A stretch of DNA of 64,000 nucleotides from Streptomyces niveus (GTDB lineage Bacteria > Actinomycetota > Actinomycetes > Streptomycetales > Streptomycetaceae), in contig NZ_CP018047.1 in NCBI RefSeq assembly GCF_002009175.1, forward strand, positions 5,518,001 to 5,582,000, read 5' to 3'. Under the pieces are notes generated by a model. The model had not been told where the DNA came from, searched no databases, and saw only the letters and a program-made list of their open reading frames with translations. Shown here one piece after another: positions 43,525-53,762 of the stretch. Numbering within the stretch: position 1 is the first letter of the stretch; the number at the start of each line of letters is the position of its first letter. Both the position numbers and the translations under genes were made by a program.

Positions 43525-46425
43525 ATGAGCGAGACGAATCCGGCCGCCGCCGGCGCGGAGACGACCGCACCGACCGCGCCGCACCGCTACACGGCTGCCA
43601 TGGCCGCCGACATCGAGGCACGCTGGCAGGACTTCTGGGACACGGACGGCACGTACGAGGCGCCGAACCCGGTGGGTGACCTGGCCGGTGACCCGGCCGT
43701 CGTCGGGCGCCCCAAGAAGTACGTCATGGACATGTTCCCGTACCCCTCCGGGACCGGACTGCACGTCGGGCACCCGCTCGGCTACATCGCTACCGACGTC
43801 TACGCCCGCCACCAGCGCATGAGCGGGTACAACGTGCTGCACACGCTGGGCTTCGACGCCTTCGGCCTGCCCGCCGAGCAGTACGCGATCAGCACCGGCA
43901 CCCACCCCCGGGAGTCGACCGAGGCCGCCATGGAGAACATGACGCGGCAGCTGCGCCGACTGGGCCTGGGGCACGACAAGCGGCGCTCGGTCGCCACGAT
44001 CGACCCCGAGTTCTACCGCTGGACGCAGTGGATCTTCGTACAGATCTTCAACTCCTGGTACGACCCGGAGGCCGGCGGGGCGCGCCCGATCACCGAGCTG
44101 GTGGCCCGCTTCGAGAGCGGCGAGCGCGCGACGCCGGACGGCCGGAGCTGGAGCGGGCTGACCGAGAACGAGCGGGCCGACATCCTGGGCGGGTACCGGC
44201 TGGCGTACGCCTCCGACGCCCCCGTCAACTGGTGTCCCGGCCTCGGCACCGTCCTGGCCAACGAGGAGGTCACCGCCGACGGACGCTCCGAGCGCGGCAA
44301 CTTCCCCGTCTTCAAGTCCAAGCTGCGCCAGTGGAACATGCGCATCACGGCCTACGCCGACCGGCTGCTGGACGACCTGGACGCGCTGGACTGGCCCGAC
44401 GCCATCAAGCAGCAGCAGCGCAACTGGATCGGGCGCAGCGAGGGCGCGCGCGTCGACTTCCCGGTCGGCGACGCGGGCGCCATCACCGTCTTCACGACCC
44501 GTCAGGACACCCTGTTCGGCGCCACGTACATGGTCCTGGCGCCGGAGCACGAGCTGGTCGAGAAGATCGTCCCGGCCGCCTGGCCCGCGGGCACGCACGA
44601 CGTGTGGACCGGCGGCCACGCGACGCCGGCCGACGCCGTCGACGCGTACCGCAAGCAGGCCGCGTCGAAGTCCGACGTCGAGCGGCAGGCCGAGGCCAAG
44701 GACAAGACGGGCGTCTTCACCGGCGGCTATGCCACCAATCCGGCCAACGGTGAGCGGATCCCGGTCTTCATCGCGGACTACGTCCTGATGGGATACGGCA
44801 CGGGCGCGATCATGGCCGTCCCGGCGCATGACAGCCGCGACTTCGCGTTCGCACGCGCTTTCGAGCTGTCGATGCGCTGCGTCGTGGAGCCGAAGGACGG
44901 CCGGAGCACCGACCCCGCGGAGTGGGACGACGCGTTCGTCGCGTACGACGCGAAGATCGTCAACTCGTCGGCACCCGCCGTCACCCTGGACGGTCTGGGC
45001 GTCGTCGATGCCAAGGCGAAGATCACCGAATGGCTGGTCGCCGAGGGTATCGGCGAGGGAACCGTCAACTTCCGGCTGCGCGACTGGCTGTTCAGCCGGC
45101 AGCGCTACTGGGGCGAGCCCTTCCCCGTCGTCTACGACGAGGACGGCATCGCCCACGCGCTGCCCGAGTCGATGCTGCCGCTGGCCCTGCCCGAGGTCGA
45201 CGACTACTCGCCGCGCACGTTCGACCCGGACGACGCGGACACCCGCCCCGAGACGCCGCTGTCGCGCAACGAGGACTGGGTCTCCGTAGAACTGGACCTG
45301 GGCGACGGCAAGGGCGTACGGCGCTACCGCCGCGAGACCAACACCATGCCGAACTGGGCCGGTTCGTGCTGGTACGAGCTGCGCTACCTGGACCCGCACA
45401 ACGCGGAGAAACTGGTCGACCCCACCGTCGAGCAGTACTGGATGGGCCCCCGCGAGGGCATGCCGCACGGCGGTGTCGACCTGTACGTGGGCGGCGCCGA
45501 GCACGCCGTACTGCACCTGCTGTACGCGCGCTTCTGGTCCAAGGTGCTGTTCGACCTCGGCCACGTCTCGTCGGTCGAGCCGTTCCACAAGCTGTACAAC
45601 CAGGGCATGATCCAGGCGTTCGTCTACCGCGACAGCCGCGGCATCGCGGTCGAGGCGGCCGAGGTCGAGGAGCGCGAGGACGGCCACTGGTTCCGCGGCG
45701 AGAAGGTCAGCAAGCTGCTGGGCAAGATGGGCAAGTCCCTGAAGAACGCGGTCACTCCGGACGAGATCTTCGCGGAGTACGGCGCCGACACCCTGCGGCT
45801 GTACGAGATGGCCATGGGCCCGCTGGACGTCTCACGGCCGTGGGACACCCGCGCGGTGGTGGGCCAGTACCGGCTGCTGCAGCGGCTGTGGCGCAACGTC
45901 GTGGACGAGGCGACCGGCGAGGTCACGGTCCTCGACGTCCCGGACGCCGACATCGACGTGGCGACGCTGCGTGCACTGCACAAGGCGATCGACGGCGTCG
46001 GCCAGGACATGGCCGCGCTGCGCTTCAACACCGCCATCGCCAAGATCACCGAGCTGAACAACCATCTGACCAAGACGGGCGCGCCGATCGCCCGCTCGGT
46101 CGCGGAGCGCCTGGTGCTGCTGGTGGCGCCGCTGGCGCCGCACGTCGCCGAGGAGCTGTGGCGCAAGCTGGGGCACACCGGCTCGGTCGTGCACGAGGCG
46201 TTCCCGGCCGCCGATCCGGCGTATGTGGTGGACGAGTCCGTCACCTGCGTCGTCCAGGTGAAGGGCAAGGTCAGGGCGAGGCTGGAGGTCTCCCCGTCGA
46301 TCTCGGACGCGGATCTGGAAGCGCTGGCGCTGGGCGACGCCGGGGTGGTCGCCGCGCTGGGCGGCGCGGGCATCCGCAAGGTGATCGTGCGGGCGCCGAA
46401 GCTGGTCAACATCGTGCCCGCGTGA
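43525..46425 (+). CDS. leuS: Leucyl-tRNA synthetase
   Basis: 966 aa class I synthetase. [22 protein letters not shown] carries the HIGH-type motif (HVGH); the KMSKS equivalent is KMGKS in [11 protein letters not shown], a bacterial LeuRS variant. The editing domain includes [22 protein letters not shown] 43525 with AGAGGA close upstream; the long in-frame extension to 43210 covers the attenuator and is not coding. Expression is probably controlled by the leader peptide and terminator upstream. Confidence 0.97.
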   Translation: MSETNPAAAGAETTAPTAPHRYTAAMAADIEARWQDFWDTDGTYEAPNPVGDLAGDPAVVGRPKKYVMDMFPYPSGTGLHVGHPLGYIATDVYARHQRMSGYNVLHTLGFDAFGLPAEQYAISTGTHPRESTEAAMENMTRQLRRLGLGHDKRRSVATIDPEFYRWTQWIFVQIFNSWYDPEAGGARPITELVARFESGERATPDGRSWSGLTENERADILGGYRLAYASDAPVNWCPGLGTVLANEEVTADGRSERGNFPVFKSKLRQWNMRITAYADRLLDDLDALDWPDAIKQQQRNWIGRSEGARVDFPVGDAGAITVFTTRQDTLFGATYMVLAPEHELVEKIVPAAWPAGTHDVWTGGHATPADAVDAYRKQAASKSDVERQAEAKDKTGVFTGGYATNPANGERIPVFIADYVLMGYGTGAIMAVPAHDSRDFAFARAFELSMRCVVEPKDGRSTDPAEWDDAFVAYDAKIVNSSAPAVTLDGLGVVDAKAKITEWLVAEGIGEGTVNFRLRDWLFSRQRYWGEPFPVVYDEDGIAHALPESMLPLALPEVDDYSPRTFDPDDADTRPETPLSRNEDWVSVELDLGDGKGVRRYRRETNTMPNWAGSCWYELRYLDPHNAEKLVDPTVEQYWMGPREGMPHGGVDLYVGGAEHAVLHLLYARFWSKVLFDLGHVSSVEPFHKLYNQGMIQAFVYRDSRGIAVEAAEVEEREDGHWFRGEKVSKLLGKMGKSLKNAVTPDEIFAEYGADTLRLYEMAMGPLDVSRPWDTRAVVGQYRLLQRLWRNVVDEATGEVTVLDVPDADIDVATLRALHKAIDGVGQDMAALRFNTAIAKITELNNHLTKTGAPIARSVAERLVLLVAPLAPHVAEELWRKLGHTGSVVHEAFPAADPAYVVDESVTCVVQVKGKVRARLEVSPSISDADLEALALGDAGVVAALGGAGIRKVIVRAPKLVNIVPA

Positions 46426-46449
46426 TCGCACGGGGGTAGTCGTGGCCGT

Positions 46450-46507
46450 GCGGGCCCGTCCGGGCTTCGAGGGGCATCGGGCCCCGAGAGGCCCCGGACG
46501 GGCCCGC
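46450..46507 (+). terminator. Terminator after leuS
   Basis: A perfect 15-bp stem (GCGGGCCCGTCCGGG with its complement) encloses a smaller GGGG/CCCC stem. No U-run. Confidence 0.7.
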
Positions 46508-46578
46508 TGTCGGCACAGGGCTTTCCCTTACGGGCAGTTTGGGGGTTCGGGCGGAACCCTCAGGCTGCCCGTTCCGTT

Positions 46579-46584
46579 TACCGT
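46579..46584 (+). promoter_or_regulatory. -10 box before the 46621 gene
   Basis: TACCGT; a start near 46591 would give a 30-nt leader containing GGAGAGG. No clear -35. Confidence 0.35.
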
Positions 46585-46620
46585 GGAGGTACCGACGTCG
46601 ACACCGGAGAGGCATCCACC

Positions 46621-47436
46621 ATGGAGGCCGTGCTTTTGATCGTGGCGCTGCTCTTTGTCGCATTCGTGGCCCTGGGCGTGTTCGTGAGCGTCAAGGCGGT
46701 CCGCGCGGCGAAGCGAGGCGTGGACCGTACGATCACGCAGGCCCGCCGGACCGTCGAGGACACCACCCTGAGAGCGAAGAGTCTCGGGCAGACGGGGGTG
46801 ACGGCCGAGCTGGCCCAGCTCCGTCTCTCGCTGCGCACGTCCATGCGCGCCACCCAGGAGGCGCTGCGGGCGAACGAGGCGGAGGACGCCTCGCTGTCGG
46901 AGTCGATCAGCCTCTTCCAGCGGCTGAGTGTGTACGGACGCGAGCTGGACGACGAGCTCAGGCGGCTGGAGCGGGACCCGGACCGGGCGACGCTCTCGCA
47001 GCGCCTCCCCGAGCTGCGGGACCGTACGGAACGGATCACGAAGTCGGCCGATTCGCTGCGGTGGGCGGCCAGGGACCGGGCGCGGAAGTTCTCCGAGGAC
47101 GAGCTGACGCTCCTGAGCGAACAGATCGACGTCGAGTCCGGCGCGCTGCGGCACTGGTCCGCGGTGGAACCGGATCCGCGGCAGGACGCGCAGTCCGGGC
47201 AGGCGCGGCCGCAGCCGATGGAGTGGCCGGAGCCGGAGACTTCCGCCCCTGAGCAGGCCGGGCAGTCCGGCGGGCGTACGGCGCGACCGGAGGGCGTGGA
47301 GCCCACGCTCGCCGACCAGACATGGCCCGCGCCGCCGCCGGCCGCCGAGAGGCCGCAGGCGATCGATCCGCCGGACCCCCGGCAGACGACCTATCCGTGG
47401 CAGGAGAAGTCGGCGCGGCCGGAGACGACGAACTGA
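46621..47436 (+). CDS. Membrane-anchored coiled-coil protein
   Basis: 271 aa. One N-terminal membrane helix (LLIVALLFVAFVALGVFVSV), then residues 25-165 of charged heptad-like helix (LSLRTSMRATQEALRANEAE, LFQRLSVYGRELDDELRRLE) and a Pro/Glu-rich disordered tail. GGAGAGG lies 9 nt before the ATG. No enzymatic motif and no recognised family; it looks like a scaffold facing the cytoplasm. It lies between leuS and degV on the same strand. Confidence 0.75.
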   Translation: MEAVLLIVALLFVAFVALGVFVSVKAVRAAKRGVDRTITQARRTVEDTTLRAKSLGQTGVTAELAQLRLSLRTSMRATQEALRANEAEDASLSESISLFQRLSVYGRELDDELRRLERDPDRATLSQRLPELRDRTERITKSADSLRWAARDRARKFSEDELTLLSEQIDVESGALRHWSAVEPDPRQDAQSGQARPQPMEWPEPETSAPEQAGQSGGRTARPEGVEPTLADQTWPAPPPAAERPQAIDPPDPRQTTYPWQEKSARPETTN

Positions 47437-47640
47437 CCGCTCGTATCAGTTTTTCCGCCGACGGGCGGTGGTTGCGGGTGACCGGACGGGGCACACGCAT
47501 GGCGGGTGGCGGACCGTCAGAGGTATGGACCCGCCGGGACCGGACACGTCGAAGCAAGCAAGAGGGCGGAAGCCGATGGGGACCTCTTCGAATTCGCTCG
47601 GCGAGGCGGGGCCGGGCGCCCGTCCGGTGGTCGCGCCGGG

Positions 47641-47646
47641 TAACCT
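47641..47646 (+). promoter_or_regulatory. TANNNT -10 box, leaderless degV
   Basis: TAACCT ends 7 nt before ATG 47654. Confidence 0.45.
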
Positions 47647-47653
47647 CCCGCTC

Positions 47654-48499
47654 ATGTCCCGCCATGTCGCGATCGTCACCGATTCAACGGCCTACCTGCC
47701 GCCGCAGGCGATGGAACGCCATGGCATCACCGCGGTGCCGCTGACCGTGGTGCTGGGCGACCGGGCACTCGAAGAGGGCACCGAGATCTCGGCCAGATCG
47801 CTCGCCCTGGCGCTGCAGAAACGGCGCTCCGTGACCACCTCGCGGCCGAGCCCCGAGGTCTTCGCCGCCGCCTACCGGGCCGCCGCCGAGGCCGGAGCGA
47901 AGGGCATCGTCTCGCTCCATCTGTCGGCGGAGTTCTCCGGGACGTACGACGCGGCGGTCCTCGCCGCACGCGATGCGCCCGTGCCGGTGCGGGTCGTGGA
48001 CACCGGCATGGTGGCGATGGCCCTCGGCTTCTGCGCCCTGGCGGCGGCCGAGACGGCGGAGTCGGACGGCTCGCTGGACGAGGCCGTGGCGGCGGCCGAG
48101 AAGCGGGCCGCCGGGACGTACGCGTACTTCTACGTCGACACGCTCGACTACCTGCGGCGCGGCGGCCGAATCGGCGCGGCGCAGGCGATCTTCGGCTCGG
48201 CGCTCGCCGTGAAGCCGTTGCTCCAACTGGACGGCGGCCGGATCGAGTTGCTGGAGAAGGTACGTACGGCGTCGAAGGCGATCGCGCGGCTCGAGGAGAT
48301 CGTCGCGGACCGGGCCGGGACCGGTCAGGTCGATATCGCCGTGCACCATCTCGCGGCGCCCGAACGGGCCGCCGCGCTCGCCGACCGGCTGCGGGAGCGG
48401 GTACCGGGCCTGGCCGAGATGCATGTGAGCGAGGTGGGTGCGGTGATCGGGGCGCACACCGGGCCGGGGCTGTTGGGGGCTGTGGTCTCACCGCGCTGA
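47654..48499 (+). CDS. DegV family fatty acid-binding protein
   Basis: 281 aa. VAIVTDSTAYLPP at the N-terminus, KRRSVTTSRPSPEVF, and LHLSAEFSGTYDAA are DegV family marks; YVDTLDYLRRGGRIGAAQA lies in the second half. DegV/FakB proteins bind a fatty acid and in Firmicutes present it to the kinase FakA; no kinase gene is nearby. The ATG is chosen at the start of the fold, in a leaderless context. Confidence 0.92.
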   Translation: MSRHVAIVTDSTAYLPPQAMERHGITAVPLTVVLGDRALEEGTEISARSLALALQKRRSVTTSRPSPEVFAAAYRAAAEAGAKGIVSLHLSAEFSGTYDAAVLAARDAPVPVRVVDTGMVAMALGFCALAAAETAESDGSLDEAVAAAEKRAAGTYAYFYVDTLDYLRRGGRIGAAQAIFGSALAVKPLLQLDGGRIELLEKVRTASKAIARLEEIVADRAGTGQVDIAVHHLAAPERAAALADRLRERVPGLAEMHVSEVGAVIGAHTGPGLLGAVVSPR

Positions 48500-48585
48500 G
48501 GTGGGGTGGTTGACGTTGTGGTCGTGGTCGTGGTCGTGGCTGTGGTGGGGGCGCGGGCGCGGAAGCACTCGTTCGGGTGGCCGAG

Positions 48586-48612
48586 TTATCCACAACTGGT
48601 GAGTTGTCCACC
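48586..48612 (+). promoter_or_regulatory. Pair of DnaA boxes upstream of comEA
   Basis: TTATCCACA (48586-48594) matches the DnaA box consensus exactly; TTGTCCACC (48604-48612) matches the Streptomyces-type TTGTCCACA at 8 of 9. Same strand, 18 bp start to start, 39-65 bp upstream of the predicted comEA -10 box. Confidence 0.6.
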
Positions 48613-48650
48613 GTAATTCGACCTCTTCGGCGGGATCGGGCGGGAGTGCC

Positions 48651-48656
48651 TACCGT
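48651..48656 (+). promoter_or_regulatory. TANNNT -10 box, leaderless comEA
   Basis: TACCGT ends 7 nt before ATG 48664. Confidence 0.45.
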
Positions 48657-48663
48657 CTGGGGC

Positions 48664-49848
48664 ATGACTCTCCGATCACACACCGTGACCAGCGGCCCCG
48701 GCCGATCCTCGACCTCCGACGGCCGAGCTCGCCGTGCATCCTCCGCACCACGCCCGCGCCACCGGCGCGCGGGGACGGCACCGGCCCCCGCCGCGCTGCG
48801 TCGTCGCGCCGACGCCCTGTTCGCCGTCACGTCGGGCGCTGCGACGCCCGCGGCCGGAGGGTTCGCCGACGCGGGCGCGGCGCGGACGGCCGGGACGGTG
48901 GGCGCGGGGGTGCCGGTTGCGGCCCCGGCTTCGGGACCGGCTCCGGCACCAACTCGGGCCGGGGCGGCGGGCGGTGGCGGCGTGGCGCCGCCGGGCGGGC
49001 GGGCGACGGTGGGCGTGAGCCCGCGACCAGCTCCGGTACCAACTCCGGTGCCAGTTGCGGCACCGGCTTCGGTGTCGGTGCCGCCACCAGCTGCGGCCGG
49101 GACGGCGGGCGGTGGCGCGGCGCCGCCGGGTGGGCGGCGGGAGCGGGCGTGGCTTGCGCTGCGGGACCGGTTACCGGTGTGGGTGCGGCTCAGATGTGGG
49201 CTGGAGCCGAAGACCCTGGCCGCGCTGACGGTGGTGCTGGTCGTCGCCGCCGTCCTGGCGGCCCAGCACTTCTGGTCCGGCAGGCCCCAGCCGGTCAGCG
49301 CGCCGGAGACCGTCCGCGAGGAGGTGGCAGCGACCGGTTCCACGCGGGAGCCGGGTCCGTCGCCGGGAGCACCGCCTTCCGCCGCCGCGGAGTCGCCGGC
49401 CAAGCGCGTGGTGATCGATGTCAGCGGCAAGGTGCGCAGCCCCGGCGTCCACCGGCTGCCCGCCGGGTCGAGGGTCACCGACGCGCTCCGGGCCGCAGGG
49501 GGAGTCAAGCCCGGCGCCGATCTGACCGGGCTCAACCGGGCGCGGGTACTGGTGGACGGCGAACAGGTGGTCGTGGGCGGCCCCGCGCCGCCCGGACAGG
49601 TCGCACCCGGCGGGGGAACGCCCGGGCAGGGCGTCGGCGGCGCCGGGCCCGCCGGGGCGCCGGTGAGTCTCAGCACGGCCACGGTGGAACAGCTCGACAC
49701 ACTCCCCGGCGTCGGCCCGGTGCTCGCGCAGCACATCATCGACTACCGCACCGAGCACGGCGGATACCGGTCCGTGGATGAGCTGCGCGAGGTGAACGGG
49801 ATCGGCGAACGCCGGTTCGCCGACATCGAGCCCCGTGTGCGGCCATGA
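48664..49848 (+). CDS. comEA: ComEA-like helix-hairpin-helix DNA-binding protein
   Basis: 394 aa. A cytoplasmic Ala/Pro/Gly-rich disordered region (1-165), one membrane helix (about 182-202, [21 protein letters not shown]), an SLBB domain (VVIDVSGKVRSPGVHRLPAG) and a C-terminal HhH pair (LSTATVEQLDTLPGVGPVLA, LREVNGIGERRFADI). In competent bacteria ComEA binds incoming DNA outside the membrane and hands it to ComEC, the next gene, which overlaps by 4 nt (ATGA). The start at 48664 is preferred; an upstream GTG at 48577 would translate through the DnaA boxes. Confidence 0.9.
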   Translation: MTLRSHTVTSGPGRSSTSDGRARRASSAPRPRHRRAGTAPAPAALRRRADALFAVTSGAATPAAGGFADAGAARTAGTVGAGVPVAAPASGPAPAPTRAGAAGGGGVAPPGGRATVGVSPRPAPVPTPVPVAAPASVSVPPPAAAGTAGGGAAPPGGRRERAWLALRDRLPVWVRLRCGLEPKTLAALTVVLVVAAVLAAQHFWSGRPQPVSAPETVREEVAATGSTREPGPSPGAPPSAAAESPAKRVVIDVSGKVRSPGVHRLPAGSRVTDALRAAGGVKPGADLTGLNRARVLVDGEQVVVGGPAPPGQVAPGGGTPGQGVGGAGPAGAPVSLSTATVEQLDTLPGVGPVLAQHIIDYRTEHGGYRSVDELREVNGIGERRFADIEPRVRP

Positions 49849-52361
49849 CCCGCGCGGCCGTACACGCCGCCGCGGGGCACCCGCTGGGTGCCGCTGACCC
49901 CCGTCAGGAGGGCCCGGCCGATCTGCGGCTGGTTCCGCCCGCGCTGGCGGCCTGGGCCGCCGCGGCCCTGGCGACGGGCGCGCCGGGTGACTGGACCGCC
50001 GCCGCGGTGCTGGTCGGGCTGGCCCTGGCGGGTGTGCTGCTGATGCGGGCGGCTGTTGTGCCGATACGGCGGGGGCGCCGGGCGGGCGCCGGGCCGAGTG
50101 GCGTGCGGCGGCGGGTGAACGGTGTCGCGGTCGCCGCGGTGCTGCTCTGCGCGGCGGCCGGGGCGGGGTCCGCCTGGCTGCACGGCGCCGACCGGCACCG
50201 GGGCCCGGTACCGGGACTCGCCGAGCGGTACGCACACGTCACCGTGGACCTGACGGTCACCTCCGACCCGCGCCCCACCCGACCGAGGGTCCGGGGCGAC
50301 ACGCTCTCGGCGGCCGGTCTCGTCCTCGACGCGGACCTCACGCGCGTGACATCCACGGACGGAGCCGTCACCACTCTCCGTACGCCGGTGCTCGTCTTCG
50401 CCCAGGCCGGGGCCGGGGGAGGAGCCGAGGCGTGGCAGCGGCTGCTGCCGTCCACCGGGCTCAGGCTGGCCGGGCGGCTCGCACCGCCCACGGAGGGGGA
50501 CGAGCGGTACGCGGGGGTCCTACGGGTGGAGGGGAGCGGGGCGCCGCAGGTCGTACGCCCGCCGACCGGTCCGCAGCGCACGGCCGGCGATCTGCGCGCG
50601 GGGCTGCGGGAGGCGACGGAAGGGCTTTCGCCGGACGCCCGGGCCCTGCTGCCCGGACTCGTCGTCGGGGACGTCTCCCGTATCCCGCCCGAGCTGCACG
50701 ACGCGTTCACCGCGACCGACCTCTCCCATCTGCTCGCCGTCTCCGGAAGCAACCTGACGATCGTCCTCGCCCTGCTCATCGGGCCTCCGGGGCTCGCCCT
50801 GAGAGCCGAGCGGCGTGGACTCGCACCGCGACTGGGGATCTCGCTGCGGTCGACCGCCGTGTTCGGCGGGGCGCTCACGCTCGCCTTCGTGGTGGTCTGC
50901 CGACCGGAGCCGAGCGTGCTGCGTGCGGCCGCCTGCGGACTGATCACCCTGCTCGCCATCGGCACCGGCCGGCGCAGATCGCTCATTCCGGCGCTGGCCG
51001 CCGCCGTACTGCTCCTCGTCCTCTGGGACCCGGCCCTGGCGCGCAGCTTCGGCTTCGTCCTGTCCGTGTCCGCCACCGGCGCGCTGCTCACCATCGGGCC
51101 GCGCTGGAGTGCGGCGATGCAGCGGCGCGGCGTGCCGCCCCGGCTCGCCGAGGTACTGGCGGCGGCCGCGTCGGCGCAGGCCGTGTGCGCACCGGTGGTG
51201 GCGGTGTTCGCCGCCCGGGTCAGCCTCGTCGCGATCCCCTGCAACCTGTTCGCCGAACTGGCCGTGGCGCCTGCGACGGTGCTCGGGTTCGCGGCGCTCG
51301 CCACGGCGACGGTGGCGATGCCGGTGGCCGAACTGCTGGCCCGGTGCGCGGGCTGGCCCGTCGAATGGATCGCCTCCGTCGCCCGCACCGGCGCCTCGCT
51401 GCCGGGAGCCGAGGCCGAATGGCCCGGCGGCTGGCGGGGCGGGGCGCTGCTCGCCGTCATCACCGTCCTCGTGGTGTGCGCGGTACGGCGGATACGCGGG
51501 CCCTGGGTCCCCGCCGGCTGCGTGGTGCTTCTGCTGCTGGCGGTCCTGCGGCCGGCTCCCTTCACCCGGATGGTCACCGGCTGGCCGCCGCCGGGCTGGG
51601 CGCTGGCGATGTGCGACGTCGGCCAGGGCGACACGATGGTGCTCGCGGCCGGTGAGGGGGCGGGTGTGGTCGTGGACGCCGGTCCCGATCCCAAGCTGGC
51701 CGACCGCTGTCTGCGGGACCTCGGGATCACCCGCGTACCGCTGCTCGTGGTCAGCCACTTCCATGCCGACCATGTCACCGGGCTGCCCGGGGTGCTGCGC
51801 GGCAGGAGGGTCGGTGCCATCCAGACGACGAGCCTTCAGGAGCCGTGGGAGCAGAGCGCGTTCGTGCGGCGGACGGCGGAGGCCGCGGACGTTCCGCTGG
51901 TGCGTGCGACACCGGGGGAACGGCGCCGGGTAGGGCCGCTCGACTGGCGGGTGCTGTGGCCGAGGGCGGGGCCGGGGCTGGGCGCGGGCGGGCCGAACGA
52001 CGCCAGCGTCACCTTGTTCGTCCGGACGGCGGGCGGTACGACGCTGCTGTTGCTCGGTGACCTCGAACCGCCCGCCCAGCAGGGCCTGTCCAGGGACCAT
52101 CCGACGCTGCCGCCGGTGGATGTGCTGAAGGTCGCCCACCACGGTTCGGCCTTCCAGGACCCCGGACTGCTCCGTACGGTGCGGCCCCGGCTGGCCCTGA
52201 TCTCCTGCGGCAGGGACAACCCGTACGGACATCCGTCGCCGCGCACGGTGGGTGCGCTGCGGGCCGGGGGAGCGGTGGTGATGCGGACCGACACCGACGG
52301 CGCCGTCGCGGTGACGGGTGCGGGGGAGGAGCTGCGGGCCGTGGCGCGCGGGCCGGGGTGA
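49845..52361 (+). CDS. comEC: ComEC/Rec2-family DNA translocation protein
   Basis: 838 aa polytopic protein. Two N-terminal hydrophobic helices, an OB-like outside loop, the competence membrane domain (about residues 270-560; HLLAVSGSNLTIVLALL is the family hallmark), and a C-terminal metallo-beta-lactamase domain with HFHADHVTG and VAHHGS. The channel and nuclease roles are known for Bacillus-type competence; transformation is not routinely seen in streptomycetes. Translationally coupled to comEA. No pilus genes are visible in the window. Confidence 0.93.
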   Translation: MTRAAVHAAAGHPLGAADPRQEGPADLRLVPPALAAWAAAALATGAPGDWTAAAVLVGLALAGVLLMRAAVVPIRRGRRAGAGPSGVRRRVNGVAVAAVLLCAAAGAGSAWLHGADRHRGPVPGLAERYAHVTVDLTVTSDPRPTRPRVRGDTLSAAGLVLDADLTRVTSTDGAVTTLRTPVLVFAQAGAGGGAEAWQRLLPSTGLRLAGRLAPPTEGDERYAGVLRVEGSGAPQVVRPPTGPQRTAGDLRAGLREATEGLSPDARALLPGLVVGDVSRIPPELHDAFTATDLSHLLAVSGSNLTIVLALLIGPPGLALRAERRGLAPRLGISLRSTAVFGGALTLAFVVVCRPEPSVLRAAACGLITLLAIGTGRRRSLIPALAAAVLLLVLWDPALARSFGFVLSVSATGALLTIGPRWSAAMQRRGVPPRLAEVLAAAASAQAVCAPVVAVFAARVSLVAIPCNLFAELAVAPATVLGFAALATATVAMPVAELLARCAGWPVEWIASVARTGASLPGAEAEWPGGWRGGALLAVITVLVVCAVRRIRGPWVPAGCVVLLLLAVLRPAPFTRMVTGWPPPGWALAMCDVGQGDTMVLAAGEGAGVVVDAGPDPKLADRCLRDLGITRVPLLVVSHFHADHVTGLPGVLRGRRVGAIQTTSLQEPWEQSAFVRRTAEAADVPLVRATPGERRRVGPLDWRVLWPRAGPGLGAGGPNDASVTLFVRTAGGTTLLLLGDLEPPAQQGLSRDHPTLPPVDVLKVAHHGSAFQDPGLLRTVRPRLALISCGRDNPYGHPSPRTVGALRAGGAVVMRTDTDGAVAVTGAGEELRAVARGPG

Positions 52362-52474
52362 CCGGGCCGACGACGGTGCCGGTCGTCACGTCGTCACGTC
52401 GTCCCGGTCCTTCGGACCAGGACGAACGACGCATGGTGGGAAGGGGGCCGCAGGGACAGACTGAGGTCATGGAC

Positions 52475-53314
52475 ATGTCTCGGACCATCTCCGACTATCT
52501 GCGCCGGATCGGCGCCGACCGCCCCGCCGTACCGGACGCCGTGGCACTGCGGGATCTTCAAGTGCGGCATCTGCGGACCGTGCCGTTCGAGAATCTGTCC
52601 GTGCATCTGGGCGAGGAGATCCTCCTTGAGGACGGGGCGCTGGCCGCCAAGGTCGTGGACAGGAGGAGGGGAGGTTTCTGCTACGAACTCAACGGCGCCT
52701 TCGCGGTGTTGCTGCGTGGGCTCGGCTTCCGGGTGACGCTCCTCCAGGCCCGGGTGTTCACGGCGGACGGGGGGCTGGGGATCCCGTACGACCACATGAC
52801 GCTCCTTGTCGAGACGCCCGCGCCGACCGGGTCGGGACGGGAGACGGACCGGTGGTTCGCCGATGTCGGCTTCGGGAGTCACAGCGCCCACCCGCTGGCC
52901 TGCGACGAGCGCGGTGACCAGGAGGACCCCGCAGGTACGTTCCGGATCGTGCCGGGCCCGGACGGGGACCTCGACGTCATACGGGACGGCAAGCCCCAGT
53001 TCAGGGTCGACCAACGGCCGCGCGCGCTGGCCGACTTCACCGCCGGGGCCTGGTACCACCGGACGTCGCCGGAATCCCATTTCACCCGCTCGCTGGTCTG
53101 TTCGCGGAACACCGCCGACGGCCGGATCACGCTCACCGGCAGCACGCTCATCACCACGGCGGCCGGTGAGCGGGACGAGCGCCCGCTGGAAGGGGACGCC
53201 GAGATCCTGGCCGCCTACCGGGAGCACTTCGGCCTGGACCTGGACCAGGTGCCGCGCGTCAGGCCCGACGAACGGCGAGAGGGACACAACTGGACGTCCG
53301 GCACTTGCGGCTAG
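52475..53314 (+). CDS. Arylamine N-acetyltransferase
   Basis: 279 aa. The catalytic triad is visible: Cys69 in RRGGFCYELNG, His107 in PYDHMTLLV and Asp130 in WFADVGFG. With ATG 52475 the Cys and His fall at the numbers usual for bacterial NAT enzymes, and GAGG lies 8 nt upstream, better than ATG 52469. Acetyl-CoA-dependent acetylation of arylamines or hydrazines; related actinomycete proteins act as amide synthases in ansamycin pathways, but no such cluster is nearby. Confidence 0.93.
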   Translation: MSRTISDYLRRIGADRPAVPDAVALRDLQVRHLRTVPFENLSVHLGEEILLEDGALAAKVVDRRRGGFCYELNGAFAVLLRGLGFRVTLLQARVFTADGGLGIPYDHMTLLVETPAPTGSGRETDRWFADVGFGSHSAHPLACDERGDQEDPAGTFRIVPGPDGDLDVIRDGKPQFRVDQRPRALADFTAGAWYHRTSPESHFTRSLVCSRNTADGRITLTGSTLITTAAGERDERPLEGDAEILAAYREHFGLDLDQVPRVRPDERREGHNWTSGTCG

Positions 53315-53451
53315 GTACCCGGCCGAACCCTGCCCGGCGTCCGCCGAGTTCAGGGAGCCGGGGTGTTGGGAGGCGACGGCGGCGGGCCCACCGGAAGCAG
53401 CGCGAGCCACCCTCGCGCAGCCGGGCGACGGTCAGCCCGTTGCGGGGACTC

Positions 53452-53706
53452 TCACCCCTGGGTCGGTGCTTCGAGCCATCCCTCGTACTCGGCGGCGAAG
53501 GCGTCCAGTGCCGTGGGGTCCAGGCGGGACCGTGCGTCCTCGATCACGACCAGCCACTGCGCGTCCTCGGCGTCGTCCTCGCCGGCCAGGGCGTCCCGTA
53601 CGAGCTGGGGCTCCTCCAGTACGCCGAAGCGGTCGGCGAGTTCGCCCGCGACCTCCTCGGCGGCGTCGCGGTCGGGCAGCACCAGTACATGTCGAACATC
53701 GCTCAC
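53452..53706 (-). CDS. Small acidic conserved hypothetical protein
   Basis: 84 aa, acidic. SDVRHVLVLPDRDAAEEVAGEL suggests a beta-alpha start like a small ferredoxin-like fold; DAQWLVVIEDA and LDAFAAEYEGWLEAPTQ follow. It is antiparallel between the NAT gene and holA and divergent from holA (56 nt between the start codons). No family recognised. Confidence 0.7.
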   Translation of the reverse strand: MSDVRHVLVLPDRDAAEEVAGELADRFGVLEEPQLVRDALAGEDDAEDAQWLVVIEDARSRLDPTALDAFAAEYEGWLEAPTQG

Positions 53707-53762
53707 CCGGCCATTCTCCCGTACGCGGGCGCTGTCGGTGGGCCGTGGGATGCTGGACCGCG

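Noticed and set aside
48516..48546. A GTGGTC short tandem repeat before comEA
   Set aside because: Only about four imperfect units outside genes; likely simple GC-rich drift, with no sign of a phase-variation role.
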